The notes under the pieces: generated by a model
The model's input: the letters and a program-made list of their open reading frames with translations, nothing else
What the model was told of the DNA's origin: nothing
Databases searched by the model: none
NCBI GenBank assembly: GCA_963693365.1
Contig: CAVNZM010000014.1
Location: forward strand, 5,766,001 to 5,830,000
Source of the DNA: Amoebidium appalachense
Lineage: Eukaryota > Ichthyosporea
DNA: 64,000 nt
Direction: 5' to 3'
Part shown: one piece after another, positions 16,448 through 28,185 of the stretch
Layout: every line of letters starts with the position of its first letter
How positions within the stretch are numbered: the stretch's first letter is position 1
Position numbers and translations under genes: made by a program

Positions 16448-17114
16448 CCACACACACACACACAAACACAGGGGCGATGCAGATTTGTTCGGGTTTTCCC
16501 CTTCAGATGCCGAGGAACCGTTCTCGGTAGACAAATTGCTTGGTGAGGGCGACGACCAAGATCTTCACGACGAATTTGACTCCGAAAATGGGGCTCTACG
16601 CATGGGCGTGGAGAGTCTAGGGGGATTGGGTGGTATGGACGGTGGCGGCGGCGGGCTTGGGGAGCTGGGGACGATAGGGGGGTCCAACCGCAGCCATGAA
16701 ATTCACGGAGGGATGGCTAATGGAGTTATGGGGGATTTGATTTCACACGCTGGGATGGAGGGGGTCCGATTGCAAATGGTGGAAGGCCCCGGTGCCGTCA
16801 TTGGGGGGGGGTCCGAGCATGAATTCCACGTTTGGAAATTCTTTGGAACAACATTTGGGTCTTGGTATGTTGGGTGTGGGTGGTGTTGGCGAGGTGGAGA
16901 TGGGGGTTGATGGTATGGGTAGGGTTGGGGTGGTGGGTGGGGAGGAGGGAGAGGGGGAAGATTCAGAGGAGGAGGAAGAAGAGGAATTTTATTGCGAGGT
17001 GGTTGGGTGTGATGAGGTGTTTCCTGATCAGGAAGAGTTGAATGAGCATGTTGCATTGTGGCATAGCGGGGATTCTGAGGGGAAGAGTGCGAATGAGAGA
17101 AGGGGATATGTCTC
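12983..17114 (+). CDS. C2H2 zinc-finger protein, probable transcription factor (3' end open)
   Basis: Exon 1 is 12983-13299 with donor GTAAGT; exon 2 is 16472 to about 17114 with acceptor AACACAG, joined in phase 2. Exon 1 encodes three tandem C2H2 fingers (residues 18-40, 48-70, 78-100), each C-x4-C-x12-H-x3-H with TGEKP linkers, the spacing seen in TFIIIA, GLI and YY1-type DNA-binding proteins. Exon 2 encodes an acidic stretch, a Gly-rich stretch, a run of Glu, then a fourth finger (about 16990-17063, C-x4-C-x12-H-x4-H). Within exon 2 the frame shifts by one base at a run of nine G (16803-16811); eight G would restore one frame from end to end. This may be a sequence error, a polymorphism or a damaged gene. 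A possible donor GTGAGT at 17115 suggests further exons that I could not place. The 3.2-kb intron holds three repeat copies. Confidence 0.75.
13314..13793. repeat. (GT)n, poly-C and (CA)n tracts in zinc-finger intron 1
   Basis: (GT)n at about 13314-13367 begins 14 bases after the exon 1 donor. Poly-C follows at about 13484-13512, and (CA)n at about 13733-13793. Confidence 0.9.
13840..14800. repeat. Poly-C, poly-G, (CA)n, (CG)n and (ACTC)n tracts in zinc-finger intron 1
   Basis: The tracts include C runs about 13838-13870, G runs about 14050-14095, (CA)n with an inner CGCGCG stretch about 14125-14215, and a compound block at 14570-14780 that contains an (ACTC)n tetranucleotide array at about 14631-14671. 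Confidence 0.85.
14969..15147 (+). mobile_element. SINE-like repeat, copy 1 (head truncated before the A box)
   Basis: Starts at the B-box-like GGGTCGAAACTC, runs through the shared body and ends at GCATTCAAAA followed by 28 C (15148-15175). It is nearly identical to copy 3 over its length. It lies in intron 1 of the zinc-finger gene, in sense orientation. Confidence 0.8.
15198..15301 (+). mobile_element. SINE-like repeat, copy 2 (3' half only, diverged)
   Basis: Aligns with the second half of copies 1 and 3 (shared GATGTTGCATACTTG and TTTGCATGTGTCCTGCACC words) and is followed by C-rich sequence. Sense orientation in zinc-finger intron 1. Confidence 0.65.
15381..15744 (+). mobile_element. 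SINE-like repeat, copy 3 (full length)
   Basis: This is the most complete plus-strand copy. A leader of about 150 nt (shared with the copy at 31108-31455) precedes an A-box-like TGTCTGAGTTGG at 15535-15546 and a B-box-like GGGTCGAAACTC at 15571-15582. A body of about 160 nt follows, ending in GCATTCAA and then C-rich sequence. The spacing of the two boxes (about 36 nt) and the flanking words resemble a tRNA gene, so a tRNA-derived SINE is inferred. No target-site duplication could be defined because both flanks are low complexity. Confidence 0.7.
16130..16471. repeat. (CCCT)n and (CA)n tracts leading into the zinc-finger exon 2 acceptor
   Basis: A (CCCT)n array at about 16172-16236 is followed by (CA)n at about 16356-16393 and 16417-16471. 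The acceptor AG of exon 2 is the end of the last (CA)n tract. Confidence 0.9.
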
Positions 17115-19445
17115 GTGAGTGTTTTTGAAGTTGTTGGTGTGAGCGCAGACACACTGCTTTGCGTCACATACATGCACACGCGCACGCACACGCACACATG
17201 CGTGCGCACACACACACACACACAAACACACACTCACACAGAGAGAGAGAGAGAGAGATTTCCCCTCAACACACACACACGCACATGCACACACATACGC
17301 CCTGCATATGCACCACTACGCGGAATGCGAAAATGCAGGAGTCCAGGGGGGGGTGGGAGGGGGGGGGGGGGCACTTCTGAAAGCTGTGTTCGCGCGTCCT
17401 GGGTTGTTAAATAGTTTTGCCCTCTTTTATTTGCTTTTTTTTTTTGTTGGGGGGTACTTTCTATTCCTTCAAAAAAATAGGAAATTTCGAAGTTGTTATG
17501 ATTCTGAAGATTATGATACAGCAGTGCTGATAATATATGCATATATGCATAATGGAAATTTTTAGTACTTAGCACAAACATGCCTTAAGTTTTATCTACG
17601 TGGAATACGAATGATTTATCTTACTTAGACGCGACAATAATAATACAGTAAGCTTTTCCCGTGAATTGCCGAAATATGAAAATATGAAGCAGGTACTGGA
17701 GGTATTGGGGGATGGACAATATCCGCATATTTGGGATTGAACCCATTACGAAGGGCCACATATGGCTCCCTATGATGTTAATATGTGCGGCTTGTTTTGT
17801 GCCCCCCCAACCACCCCTCCGAGCTCCCTCTTCCTTCACCGCATGATCACTCTAGAAAGAAACGGAGCACACATTGTGTTGGGCACAAAGGATCATTTCT
17901 GCGGATAATATGATATAAATATATGCTGCAGCGCAGCTGTGGACCCTTCGCAAGACCAGTGCATTCCTCCCCCCCCCCCCCCCCCCCCCCCCCCCGGGGG
18001 GTCCTTCCCCTCCCCTCCCCCCGGAACCCAGCCCCCAGCGGAGGTTTCTTCAACAAAAATAGCCTCTTCAACACGTATACTTCGGAATCTTCAAGTTATA
18101 TACTTAGATGATGATCATTAAGCCTCAAAAGACTTTTATTATCATGACATAAAAGGTGCCACCTACAAGCACGCACCGTGAAATTTAACATCTGCCGTAA
18201 CGGTTCTCCCACTAGTAGATGTTCGTTCGAAGGGCCAAGCCTAAAGAGCACTACAAAAACAAAGATCTCACGATGATCAAGTAAGGTTTTTTCAAGTTCC
18301 TTTTTTTTTGTGACTGTTGAGTCACTCGTGTCGCCACCATTATTTGAGCCACCAGCCAGTGCCTAGTCTAAACAATGGAATTTAATAACCAATCCGGTGG
18401 AGCGTACCTAAACCAAAAGTGGCTCAATTCCTGCTGGATTGTTAGATGCATGATATGAAACCACTCAACAACCGGCGTCGAATCCTTCTTGTTCGCGAAC
18501 TACTTTGGCTTCATAACGGAGGTTTGGATGCTCGAACTCTAAAAGAAACAATCATATATGTGCTAAGACTTTTTAGGGATATTTGATAATAGAAAGGCTA
18601 TCTTGTAGGTAATTGTTGCGGCTTGCGTGAACTGCTCTAAACATGCGGCTGTACTCTCAACAATCAGGACGATGGGAATTACAGCAACTCCTGACTCGGC
18701 ATTTCAACAGACTTTCACCGGCTCATATAGAAACGACTCTAGACACAACTGAATTGCTTGCAGCGTACTATAAAGAGTTATTTTACGTCATGAACAGACA
18801 AGTATTTTTAAAAACATTGTTAAAAAATTAAATAATGGATTTTTAGAAACCTTAAAAGATAACCTGTTATGATATATTTTCACAAGACAAAACCGTTGCA
18901 TGATTGCATCACAATAATGAATCATAATGCGACCAACGATTCGCTGAAGATCAGGTACCAAAAAGCACCCCTTTCCGTTGCCCTATCAGCTGATATTTAT
19001 TCACGCGCGTTCTATAAAACCCGGTCTGATTCAGTGTTTGCAGCTTCAGTTCGATGCAAAATTCCGCTCTCTCAACGTTTTTTCTTTTTTTGCGCTTGTC
19101 GCTCCGAGACTCATGTTTTGTTTGAGTGAAGTTTAGTACAAGTGAGCTTTAGTTCAAATGAAGGTGATTATGTAGTACTGGATAATATTAGTAAATATAG
19201 TGAAGGGATTGTTTTTATTATGGTTTGCTGTGACCAACGTTGTATTTCGACGGACTGCAAGAGAACAGCTGTTTTTAGCTTCCTTCTGTGTTTTTCGTTT
19301 CGAAAACCAGAACGCGAAGAAGCTTGTTTCAGGTACGCGGTAGAACTCTACTTAAACCACACAAGGTGCATATTTCAAGAGGTGTGAACGGGTTTAAAAA
19401 AGGCAGGAACTTGCCTCTGTGTAACCTTTCAGGACGTTGCTGAAA
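17115..19445. other. Region between the zinc-finger and F-box genes
   Basis: Contains (CA)n and (GA)n at about 17165-17290, a G run at about 17345-17370, and C runs at 17970-17996. Otherwise it is AT-rich unique sequence. ORFs such as 18643-18831 (62 codons) and 19142-19387 resemble no family. The zinc-finger gene may have unrecognised 3' exons here. A TTTCAG just upstream of the F-box ATG may be a 5' UTR acceptor. Confidence 0.5.
18643..18831 (+). CDS. Small hypothetical ORF, 62 codons
   Basis: An intact ORF of ordinary amino-acid composition in AT-rich sequence with no repeats. No domain is recognised. It could be a gene, an exon or chance, and length alone cannot decide. Confidence 0.15.
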   Translation: MRLYSQQSGRWELQQLLTRHFNRLSPAHIETTLDTTELLAAYYKELFYVMNRQVFLKTLLKN

Positions 19446-21023
19446 ATGTTTGACGTTCCAGAGGACTTGATCCCTTTTTTCGACCATGAACCAGAGTCGG
19501 GGCCAACTCTCATGTGCCTCCCCGACGAGATTCTATTCCAGATAGCGGCACATCTATCACAGAAAGACCTTTTGCGCTTAGGATTGGTCAACAGGCGGCT
19601 GAATTTTATTGCTTCTGGCACTCTGAAGGAATTCAACTTCCAAACGAGCGGGAGTGTGGAGGAGAGGATGTTGACCCTCTGGTCCAGACGGCAGGTGTGT
19701 GGGTTTGCTCCTGTGTGCTTGTGGTTTCGGTGTGTGTTTGTGCGTGTGTCTTTGTTGCTAGTGTTTGGAACTGCTAGAGAAACCATAGAAAAGCTGTTTG
19801 CATCTTTTTTATTTTATTTTTTTGGTTTTGCGTGTTTTGACGAGGGGAAGATGAAGATGAATTGTAAGGGGAAGGAGGGGGGGGTGGGGGGGTGGGGAGG
19901 AGAGAGAGGGTGTAAATAAAGAATATATAAAGCTGTTAGTGTGAGAGCTGGACTGGAGTCTCGAACTCAGGCACACACAGAAGCTATAAGCCACGCACAC
20001 AAATATCACATCCTTGACCTATGAATCGAGAAGATGAAAGTGGCACGGAGGAAACAGAGCTTGACAAACCCGGCTGATGTTGCTTCTTTTCCTTCTTCAG
20101 GCGTTGCCGTCCGAGAGCCGTCCCTGGCACCACCCCCTGTCCCTCCTCGCTTCCACCTTCAGTTTCATGTGTGCCCTTGCTAGTTTCATCCTTGCACGTT
20201 TTTGGTGGGCACCCACCCCAACGTTAAACGGTAAACCAACGCCCACGCCCACGCGTTCATTTACGCGGAACATGGGCAGCCTATCCCCCGTGAACCTCTT
20301 TCTGGGGTGCGAGTTCACGCCTGAGGGGAAAATGCACACGTGCCTGCGCCGTTTTCCAAAGATTTCCTCGCTGAAGGTTACGCGTTCTCTCGCAACGGGA
20401 GAAGCACTCTCGAGCCTCAAACACATGCAGCGGTTGAAAAAACTGACTGCGGAAAACTGCGTTATCACACCAGCCACGCTCCCGCACATATCTGTGCTAG
20501 TGAATTTGACGGTTCTTCATCTGAGGGGTAGCTGCCTCTCCGGCTCGCTTTCGCAACTGAACATGCTCGTTCGTCTCCAGGTTCTGTCTTTGGGTGATTG
20601 CTTTCTAACAGATGCAGACATCGAAAGTATAACCCCCATGGGAGAACATCTCATTGAGTTGGATGTGAGCGAAAACTTCCTGAGCACCGCGCGCACCCTC
20701 CGTCCGTTCAAGCGCCTACGTCGGTTGAACCTCGGGTACATGTCGACGCTGCGAAGCGGGTGGGAGGGGGTTGGCGGTGATGACGGAGTTAACACATTTG
20801 ATGATTGCGACCACGGGTGTGGATGACAATGCGCTCATGCAGTTGGGTGAGTTGGGGCAGATTCGCGCGCTGTGTCTTTCTAATTCCCCTCTGAGGGATT
20901 CGAGTGTGCGGATTATTGCGGAGAAGTTTCCTTTGGTGGAGGAGTTGGACCTGTCGGGGTGTGACGTGTCGGATGCTGTGACGGGGATTTTGGCGGCAAT
21001 GCCCAAACTGAAAAAGTAATTAG

Positions 21024-21062
<39 letters not shown>

Positions 21063-21497
21063 CCCCTCCCCCCACCCACCACCACCACCACCACCACCAC
21101 CCACACACACACACACACACACACACCACACGTACACAAACACACAACTAAAAAGAAAAAAAAAGAAAAAAAGCAAACAAGGAATGGGAGATGAAAGAAA
21201 GAAGGAAACTCAATGGGTGTGTGTGCATGCACACACACACACTGTTTCTCTCTTCTTCTTTCTCTTCTCTCCTTCTTTCTCTGTTTATTTAATGTTTTTG
21301 TTTTATGTTTGGTAGTGGCTGAGGGGGGTGGGAAGGAAGGGTGTTGCATGTGTGGCATGTGGGTCTTTTTTTCCGTTCTGGCAGCGAGGTCAACTTGCCG
21401 TCTGGTGAGCTCTACTTACGGTGCAGGCCCTTTGGTAAGCAGCAAACTGGATGTATTGTCCTTTGTTATTCCTTCACATCTAACCTATACCGCCCCC

Positions 21498-21554
<57 letters not shown>

Positions 21555-21591
21555 TCTCCCTCTCTTTATCTTGACCTATCTTGACCTATCT

Positions 21592-21684
<93 letters not shown>

Positions 21685-22181
21685 CGCGCGCTTTTTCTCC
21701 CCCCCCCCCCTCCCCCCTCCCCCCCCCCCCCCTGCCCCACCCTCCCTCTCTTTCCCAATCTACCCCTTCCAGTTCAATGCACATAACCACACACACACAC
21801 ACACACGTACACACGTACACACACGTACACATGTACACAGGCTCGACCTCTCCTCTACGCTCATCACGGACGAGGGACTCTTTGCCTTCTGCCGCCACCC
21901 CACCATCCAGCAGCTAGCGCTTTCTGCGTACCTCGGGCGTATGTCTGTGACCAATGTGGGCCTACGTCACGTTGCAAGTATGACGTCACTGGAGGAGCTG
22001 GCCGTGGACTGCTGCCACATTACTGATGGAGCAATGAGGGCACTGGCTGCACTGCCTAGGCTGAAGGTGGGTAAATGTGTTGTTTTATTGCTTTTTAAAT
22101 TTATTTATTTATTTATTTTTCTTTTTTCCCCTTTGTGTGTGTTTGTGTGTGTGTGTTTTTTTTGTTTTTGTTTTTGGGGGG

Positions 22182-22214
<33 letters not shown>

Positions 22215-22279
22215 TTGTCTAATAAGGAAAGAGGGAAAAAGACAAAGGAAAGATCTAAAGAAAAAGGTCAGGGTGGGGC

Positions 22280-22312
<33 letters not shown>

Positions 22313-22423
22313 ACTTTTGTGTACTTTTTTTCTTCTTTTTTTTTCCCCCCCCCCATAATCTGAAGGTGTTGACCGTCACCCATGTTTACTTCATAGTGTA
22401 TAACGTACACATTCTAACACCTC

Positions 22424-22466
<43 letters not shown>

Positions 22467-22942
22467 ACCCACCCACCCACCCACCCACCCACCACCACCA
22501 CCAATAGGGTCTGAACGTCACGGACTGCTACATGGTTACAGACAAGTCCATCCGCCACCTCACCACCTACCCGTCCCTCCACACCGTGTGTGTCTCTGGT
22601 ACGGGCATGACACGTGCGGGACGCTGGCGCCTCCGGTCGTCTCTACGTGCGGGTGCACAGGTGAACGAACACGAGTGTGTGAAAGTCAGCTTTCAGACGT
22701 GTAGCATGGTGGGAAACCATGATTTGCAAGGGCAGGTGTGGAGGGCCGTTGTTCCTTCCTCCCCCCCCTGGCCCGGCGGGAAGAATTGCTGGATGGTGAG
22801 GAAATTTTTCGAGATCCTTCGTGAGTTTTCGAGAATTTCCGTGTTTGGTATATATCTCGTTGGATATTCGGTGAAGGTGTCTGGAGCGACTATCTCATTG
22901 TCTCTATGGCAATTATCTATATCCACTCTAAGCCCTGTTTGA
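19446..22942 (+). CDS. F-box and leucine-rich-repeat protein, four exons, one frameshift
   Basis: Exons: 19446-19694, 20101-21015, 21841-22066 and 22508-22942, all GT-AG and phase-consistent. The N-terminus carries an F-box (about residues 24-58: LPDEILFQIAAHLSQKDLLR), the SKP1-binding element of SCF ubiquitin ligases. Exons 2 to 4 encode a series of leucine-rich repeats, so the protein is probably a substrate receptor of an SCF complex, with unknown target. The frame breaks by one base at a five-G run (20766-20770). Four G would give one continuous frame of about 607 codons whose repeats line up on both sides, so the break is probably an indel. Intron 2 holds (CA)n, (CT)n and (CG)n tracts. 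The last 60 residues lose the repeat pattern, so a further splice at CAG-GTGAAC within exon 4 is possible. Confidence 0.8.
21022..21110. repeat. Poly-C and (CCA)n tract at the start of F-box intron 2
   Basis: A poly-C run of nearly 40 bases starts 9 bases after the exon 2 donor and passes into (CCA)n and (CA)n. Confidence 0.9.
21500..21691. repeat. (CA)n, (CT)n and (CG)n tracts in F-box intron 2
   Basis: (CA)n at about 21501-21552, (CT)n at about 21597-21669, then uninterrupted (CG)n at about 21669-21691. Pure CG alternation of this length is uncommon and is the strongest Z-DNA-forming sequence in the window. Confidence 0.9.
22176..22466. repeat. Poly-G and poly-C runs in the same F-box intron
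   Basis: In the 441-nt intron 3, G runs at 22176-22213 and about 22295-22312 are followed by about 42 C at 22425-22466. The runs are complementary and could pair in the pre-mRNA. Confidence 0.9.
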
Positions 22943-22966
22943 TGCTCCAATCTAAATGGTTTTTTT

Positions 22967-23019
<53 letters not shown>

Positions 23020-23748
23020 GGGGTAGTTTGGAGCAACAAAATGGGCGCGGGGGGAGGGGGGAGGGGGGGGAGACGTGGGTTAGGTTGTTGTGTCCAATAG
23101 AGGCTTGCTCGTTTTTTTTTAAAAAAAAATTATAATTAATATTATTACTATCATTATTATTATTAGTATTAGTCGTTGGGATTATTATTATTATTATTTT
23201 TTGTAAAAAACCTGTCAGAGCGGCGGATGGGTGTATATTTTGTAGTTGTGCGCTAAACGTATTATCTGAAAAGACTACGGGGGGATACATGTAAATGTGA
23301 GGTGAAAGTGTAAGACTTTTATTCTGCCTGGTTATGTTTTTAGCTAATTTTCCCATGACCGAAGACAGGCACATGCACACAGTCATACCACACCATCAGC
23401 TATACAGATTATTCTTTCCATTTCCCCCTTTCCATCTTTAGTTTAGTCAGACGTGTAATGTTTTGTGTGTGATATTGTGGCTTTCATCCACCCAGCATAA
23501 ACAGTGTTCGATGATAAACATCAATAAAAAAACACTGGAAAGAAGAGCTCGGAATACGGAGCCACATGGGGTAAGGTTCTTGGGTGCCTGGTCCCCAGAT
23601 CCCCCCTCCCCCCCCCCCCCCTCCCCGCACACACACACACACACACACAAAGTCTAAAGCATGCACGCACACCGTCCACATACACACGTGGCATCCACCA
23701 ACCACCCACCATTGGGCATTTAAAACCCATCCACACATGTCACACACA

Positions 23749-23783
<35 letters not shown>

Positions 23784-25060
23784 ACCACACACACACACGT
23801 ACACACACTTGAGTTTGGTATATTTCCCCTAGCCGACCCCCCCCCCCCCCCCTCCCCCCCCCCCCCGGCCCAGGGCCTCCCCCCTTCCCCTCCCCCCCAC
23901 GAACACACACACACGTCAAACCGCCATGACCACCAGCCACTGCCACAGTGACCACACATGCACATGTACACTCACACAAAAACAAACGGAACACACAGCA
24001 TCACCAACAGTTACTCGTTATGCTCACTCCTTTTTTCTTCGATCCCCAAGTGAGGGAAGGACTGGGGGGCTCGTGCATAAGGCCCCATCCAACTCCTTAA
24101 TTGATCTAGAACGGCATTTTTTTGTGCGCTTGTGTTTGTGGGTGTGCACGATTGTGTATGTGTGTGTTTTTGTTTTGTTTTTTTTTTGGGGGGGGGGGGG
24201 GGGGAGGGGAGGGGGGGGGGGAGGGGGGGGGGGGGGGGGGGGGGGGCTGGCCGTGCGGTGGCCCCTGGAGCGGATTGTCTTTTTTTCTTCTGTGTTTTTT
24301 TTTGTTTTTGTTTTTTTTCTTTCTTTCTTTTGGGGGGGGGGGGGGGGGGGGGGGGGAGGGGGGGGGAGGGGGAGGGGGGAGGGGGGAGGGGGGGGAGGGG
24401 GGGGGGGGAGGGAGGGGTCTCCCCCTTTTCGGTGGGTGGGTGTGTTTCGGGAGGGGGAGAAGGGGGGGGTGGTTGGGTCGGGGGGGGGGGGGGGGGGGGG
24501 GGGGAGGGACAGCAGCTTGATCATGTCACACAATACTATGATATTGAATTTGAGGTTCGTCAGCTTTACATACCGCCTGAATTGCTGCATATCAATCGAG
24601 GAAGGCCTTTCCCAGCCAACAAAAAGTGTAACCCACTAAAAGCTTAAAATGCCTCTAAAATGCCTCCTCTGTACGTACGCGTCGCCGCATAGATTGCACG
24701 GACATAACCATTGCACACACACAATATCCCAATGTCCAACGAGATATGTATTGCTTGAATTTTCGCATACTGTTAATGATTTAACAGCCACTCGTAAGGA
24801 ATCCAACTGCCATACTTCTCCTGGCCATGTGTGCTTCACCCTATAGGCAACTCTTTTGGCCAACTGTCCTTGAAAAAACTCGCCCAAAAAAGGCGCACAA
24901 GTATACGTAGTGATCCCCCCCCGCCCCCCCCTCCCTAATCCCCCCTCATCCCCCCCCCCCCCCCCCCCTCGCATCCCCCCCCCCCCCCCCCCCCCCCAGC
25001 TCCTCCCTCCCACCTTTTCCCACACAAACACACGACATATCCCATCAACGCCCCACCCCA
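22943..25060. repeat. Intergenic homopolymer-rich region
   Basis: T/G runs at about 22960-23022, an (ATT)n patch at 23130-23200, (CA)n at about 23630-23650 and 23740-23762, and G runs at about 24188-24246, 24331-24415 and 24480-24504. Poly-C follows at about 24945-24998. A frame at 24510-24647 has ordinary composition but no family match, and no gene is supported. Confidence 0.6.
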
Positions 25061-25312
25061 CTACCCCTCCTGCTCGTATTTCTCATAGACCGTAATCGGG
25101 TTTTCAGGCATGTCCTTGTCCGTGTCCCCTCCACCCGAACGGAAAAAAGGGTTGTTTGCCTCTCTCACAGCCGTCGCCTCCTGTGGGTCCTCGGGTGCTT
25201 TTTCTTCGTCAACGACGTATTTGTCCCCGACCATTTTGTCCATAGCTTCCTGGGCGTTCATTTTGTTGGGTAGGAACTGACCGGAGTCGGAGCGGTAGCC
25301 TGTGTGAGACAT
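25061..25312 (-). CDS. Small acidic hypothetical protein, 83 residues
   Basis: An ORF from ATG to TAG in otherwise repeat-rich sequence. The product is strongly acidic in its second half, begins MSHTGYRSDSG, and has no signal peptide or membrane segment. I do not recognise a family. Composition is protein-like and not repeat-derived, which favours a real exon. A potential acceptor (TCACACAG) lies just after the ATG, so it could also be the last exon of a longer gene. C-rich sequence follows the stop. Confidence 0.45.
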   Translation of the reverse strand: MSHTGYRSDSGQFLPNKMNAQEAMDKMVGDKYVVDEEKAPEDPQEATAVREANNPFFRSGGGDTDKDMPENPITVYEKYEQEG

Positions 25313-25480
25313 CGTGGCTGGCTGGATGTGTGGGTGGGTGTGGGGGGGGGAGGTGGGTGTAAATGGGAGAGGTGGGGTGGGATAGGTGGAAGGTGGGGGG
25401 GGGGATGAGGGGGGTTGGGGGTTGGGGGGTGGGGGGGGTGGGGTGGTGGGTGGGTGGGTGGGTGTGTCTTTTTTTTTTTT

Positions 25481-25511
<31 letters not shown>

Positions 25512-25909
25512 GAGGGGGGGGGGGGGGGGGGGGGGAGGGGGGGGGAGCGGGGTATCTTGGTGTCTAGGCCCTCAGATGTTGGGGGGGGGAGGGGCCAGAG
25601 ACGAGTCAGTTGTAAGGTGGTGGGTGGATCGGGGGGGGGGGGGGGAGGGAGGGGGGGGGGGGGAGGGGGGGAGGGGGGGGAGGGCTCCGTGGGTGCACTT
25701 GGGTTGTGTTTGTGTGTTTGTGTCGGAGAGATGGCTGTCAGTATTTATTCTTTTGTGCTGCCGCAGTGAACGTTGGTTGGTTGGTACAGTTGGGCAATGT
25801 TTTTGTTTTTAATTTAAATTTCTTTCTTTTTTTTGTGTGTGTGTGTGTGCGTGTGTGTGGGGGGGGGGGAGGAGGGGGGTGGTGGTGGCGGTGGTGGTGG
25901 TGGTGGTGG

Positions 25910-25951
<42 letters not shown>

Positions 25952-26223
25952 AGAAAGTGCCACATTGCTCTTGTCGTTGAGCCAAACCAACACATCACTG
26001 ATCGTTTGTCGCTATTCAGAGTCCAATGAACTATGTTCTGTTCCGATTAGTATCTCCGTTCAATCCCTCCTAAAACAGGAAAGAATATAAAAAACTCACT
26101 TTTCTAACCTTTCACAAAGCAGACAACAGCAAACTTTAAATATGATAAAAAGCATGCAAAAAAAGAAAAAAAAAAAAAAAGGAACACAATGCCATCGCAT
26201 GCAGTGGGGAAGCCCGCGCGGGG

Positions 26224-26270
<47 letters not shown>

Positions 26271-27857
26271 TTCCCACGCTGAGTGCATGTGCCTATGGTG
26301 GGGAGGAAGGGGGCGGGGTATGGAGGGGTTGAAAGGGAGTTAAATGGAGGGAAGAGGAGAAAGAGGAGAAGAGAAGGAGGACTCGGGGAAGTGGGGGAGA
26401 GAGGGTGGAAGAGAAAAGAGAAAATTCATGCACAGCCTGGTATATATTGGAAAAATCGTTTTCCACTGGCAGTTTGCCCACACACGGCTCACCTTTCAGA
26501 AAGAGCACGTGTAACGTACACAGAAAAGCTGGAAAAAGCAAGTAATTAGTGTCCTTTCCTCTCGAAATTTAAGTTCCGAGTTTTTGTTTTGTTGACAACT
26601 TGAGAAGGCAACAAACTGTTGAGGGTGTGCAGGAAAGACCATTTTATACCCTCAACCTGACCAACCTCCCATCATCCAAAAGCAACGACAAACTGAGCAT
26701 TTACAAAGACATTCTTCGACATTCTGTGAACAGTTGCTGCTGATACCTTCAAATCATGTGTGCATTGGTTAAAATCGACCAATAGGAAATCGGCACGTGA
26801 TAGTTTTTTGCACAGTTTGCCTGGGCTATAATTCCCAGGGTGACGTGACCTTCGAACAACCCCGAACAAGTCCCATTCAGCCTCGGAATGCTTACTGGAA
26901 ATCACACGATGAAATTTTTCCCACTGATGCTGTGACAAGTAGACATTACCAACGGCTAGGCACACTTACTGAAAAACATGAGAGATTTTGATATTGAACA
27001 AAAATAGCAGGGGTTTACATGTTTTTCTTTACTTACAGCTTTCACTCTTAATCAAGTAGTGGCTAGTGTAAAACACTTGTCCTAGACATGAACCCACCCG
27101 ACGGGAGGGCACATGAATCGAAACGATATGCACAATCTGTGAGCGTGCATTTTAACCGAACTAACTTTGTCAACTTCATTGATGCACACGATATCTGGTG
27201 TAGGATAACGAGAAAAGTTTTCACATTACGTACTGGATTTTGGGGGTCAAAAATTTCCACGGTTTCGTAGTTTGTCGAAGAAACACGTGGCATATGGTGG
27301 TGCATGCAGCGTTGGGCATGTACCGGAGAGAGATGCAAAAAGGTAGATGGGGAGAAGGGGGGTGGTGGTGGTGGTGGCGATGGTGGTGGTGGTGGTGGTT
27401 GGGGAGGGTGAGGGGAGGGGGAGGGGGGGGGGGGGAGGGGGGGGGGGAGAAGGGGGGGGGGGGGGGGGGGGGGGGGGGGGGCTTGCCCGGCCAGGTGACC
27501 CAGTGAAAACAAAAAGAATGATACGTGTGTTGAATCCATCCATACTTGTTTGTTATTTGTTACTGACAGATCTGTGCAAACCCCATGTCTTCAGAAAAAT
27601 GATATTCGAGTGCCCCCCTCCCCTCTCCCCCCTTCCCCCTCCCCTCCCTCCTCCCCCCCTCCCCCCGGTTCTCCCAGCCCCCTTACCCCCTTCCCCCCCC
27701 CCCCCCCCCCTCCCCCCCACACATACACACGCACACACTCAACTGCGTTTCTGCGCTTCCCTCTGTTTTGCCCCCCCTCCCCCCCCCCCCTCCGTCCCAT
27801 TCCCCCCCCCTCCCTCAACGGCATTTCTTCACTTCCTTCGAATATAGCTATCTTGCC

Positions 27858-27892
<35 letters not shown>

Positions 27893-28154
27893 ACCCCCTG
27901 TACACCACCCTGTCCCCGCCTCCCCAACGTGCCTGCCCTGCCCTGATTAAGGTTTCCCTCCAACCCCCCCCCCCCCCCCCCCCCCCCCACCTCTCCCCCT
28001 CCTTTCCCCCCCAACCGCATCTAATTCTGTGCTTCACCCCATGTAGCTGCTATCTCACCCCCCCTCCCCTCCCCCCCCCCCCCCCCCCCCCTCAGGGCCT
28101 CTGGGGCCCCAGTAAGGCTTCCCTCCATATATCTCTCCCCCCCCCTCTCTCTCT

Positions 28155-28185
<31 letters not shown>

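Noticed and set aside
24132-24647. Plus-strand ORF ending in a protein-like 45-residue segment
   Set aside because: Most of it is Gly from poly-G. The final segment has no family, no start codon of its own and no splice context.
26672-26965. 97-codon minus-strand ORF between the small acidic ORF and ELP2
   Set aside because: Ordinary composition but no homology that I recognise, with an overlapping plus-strand frame. Not enough to call a gene.
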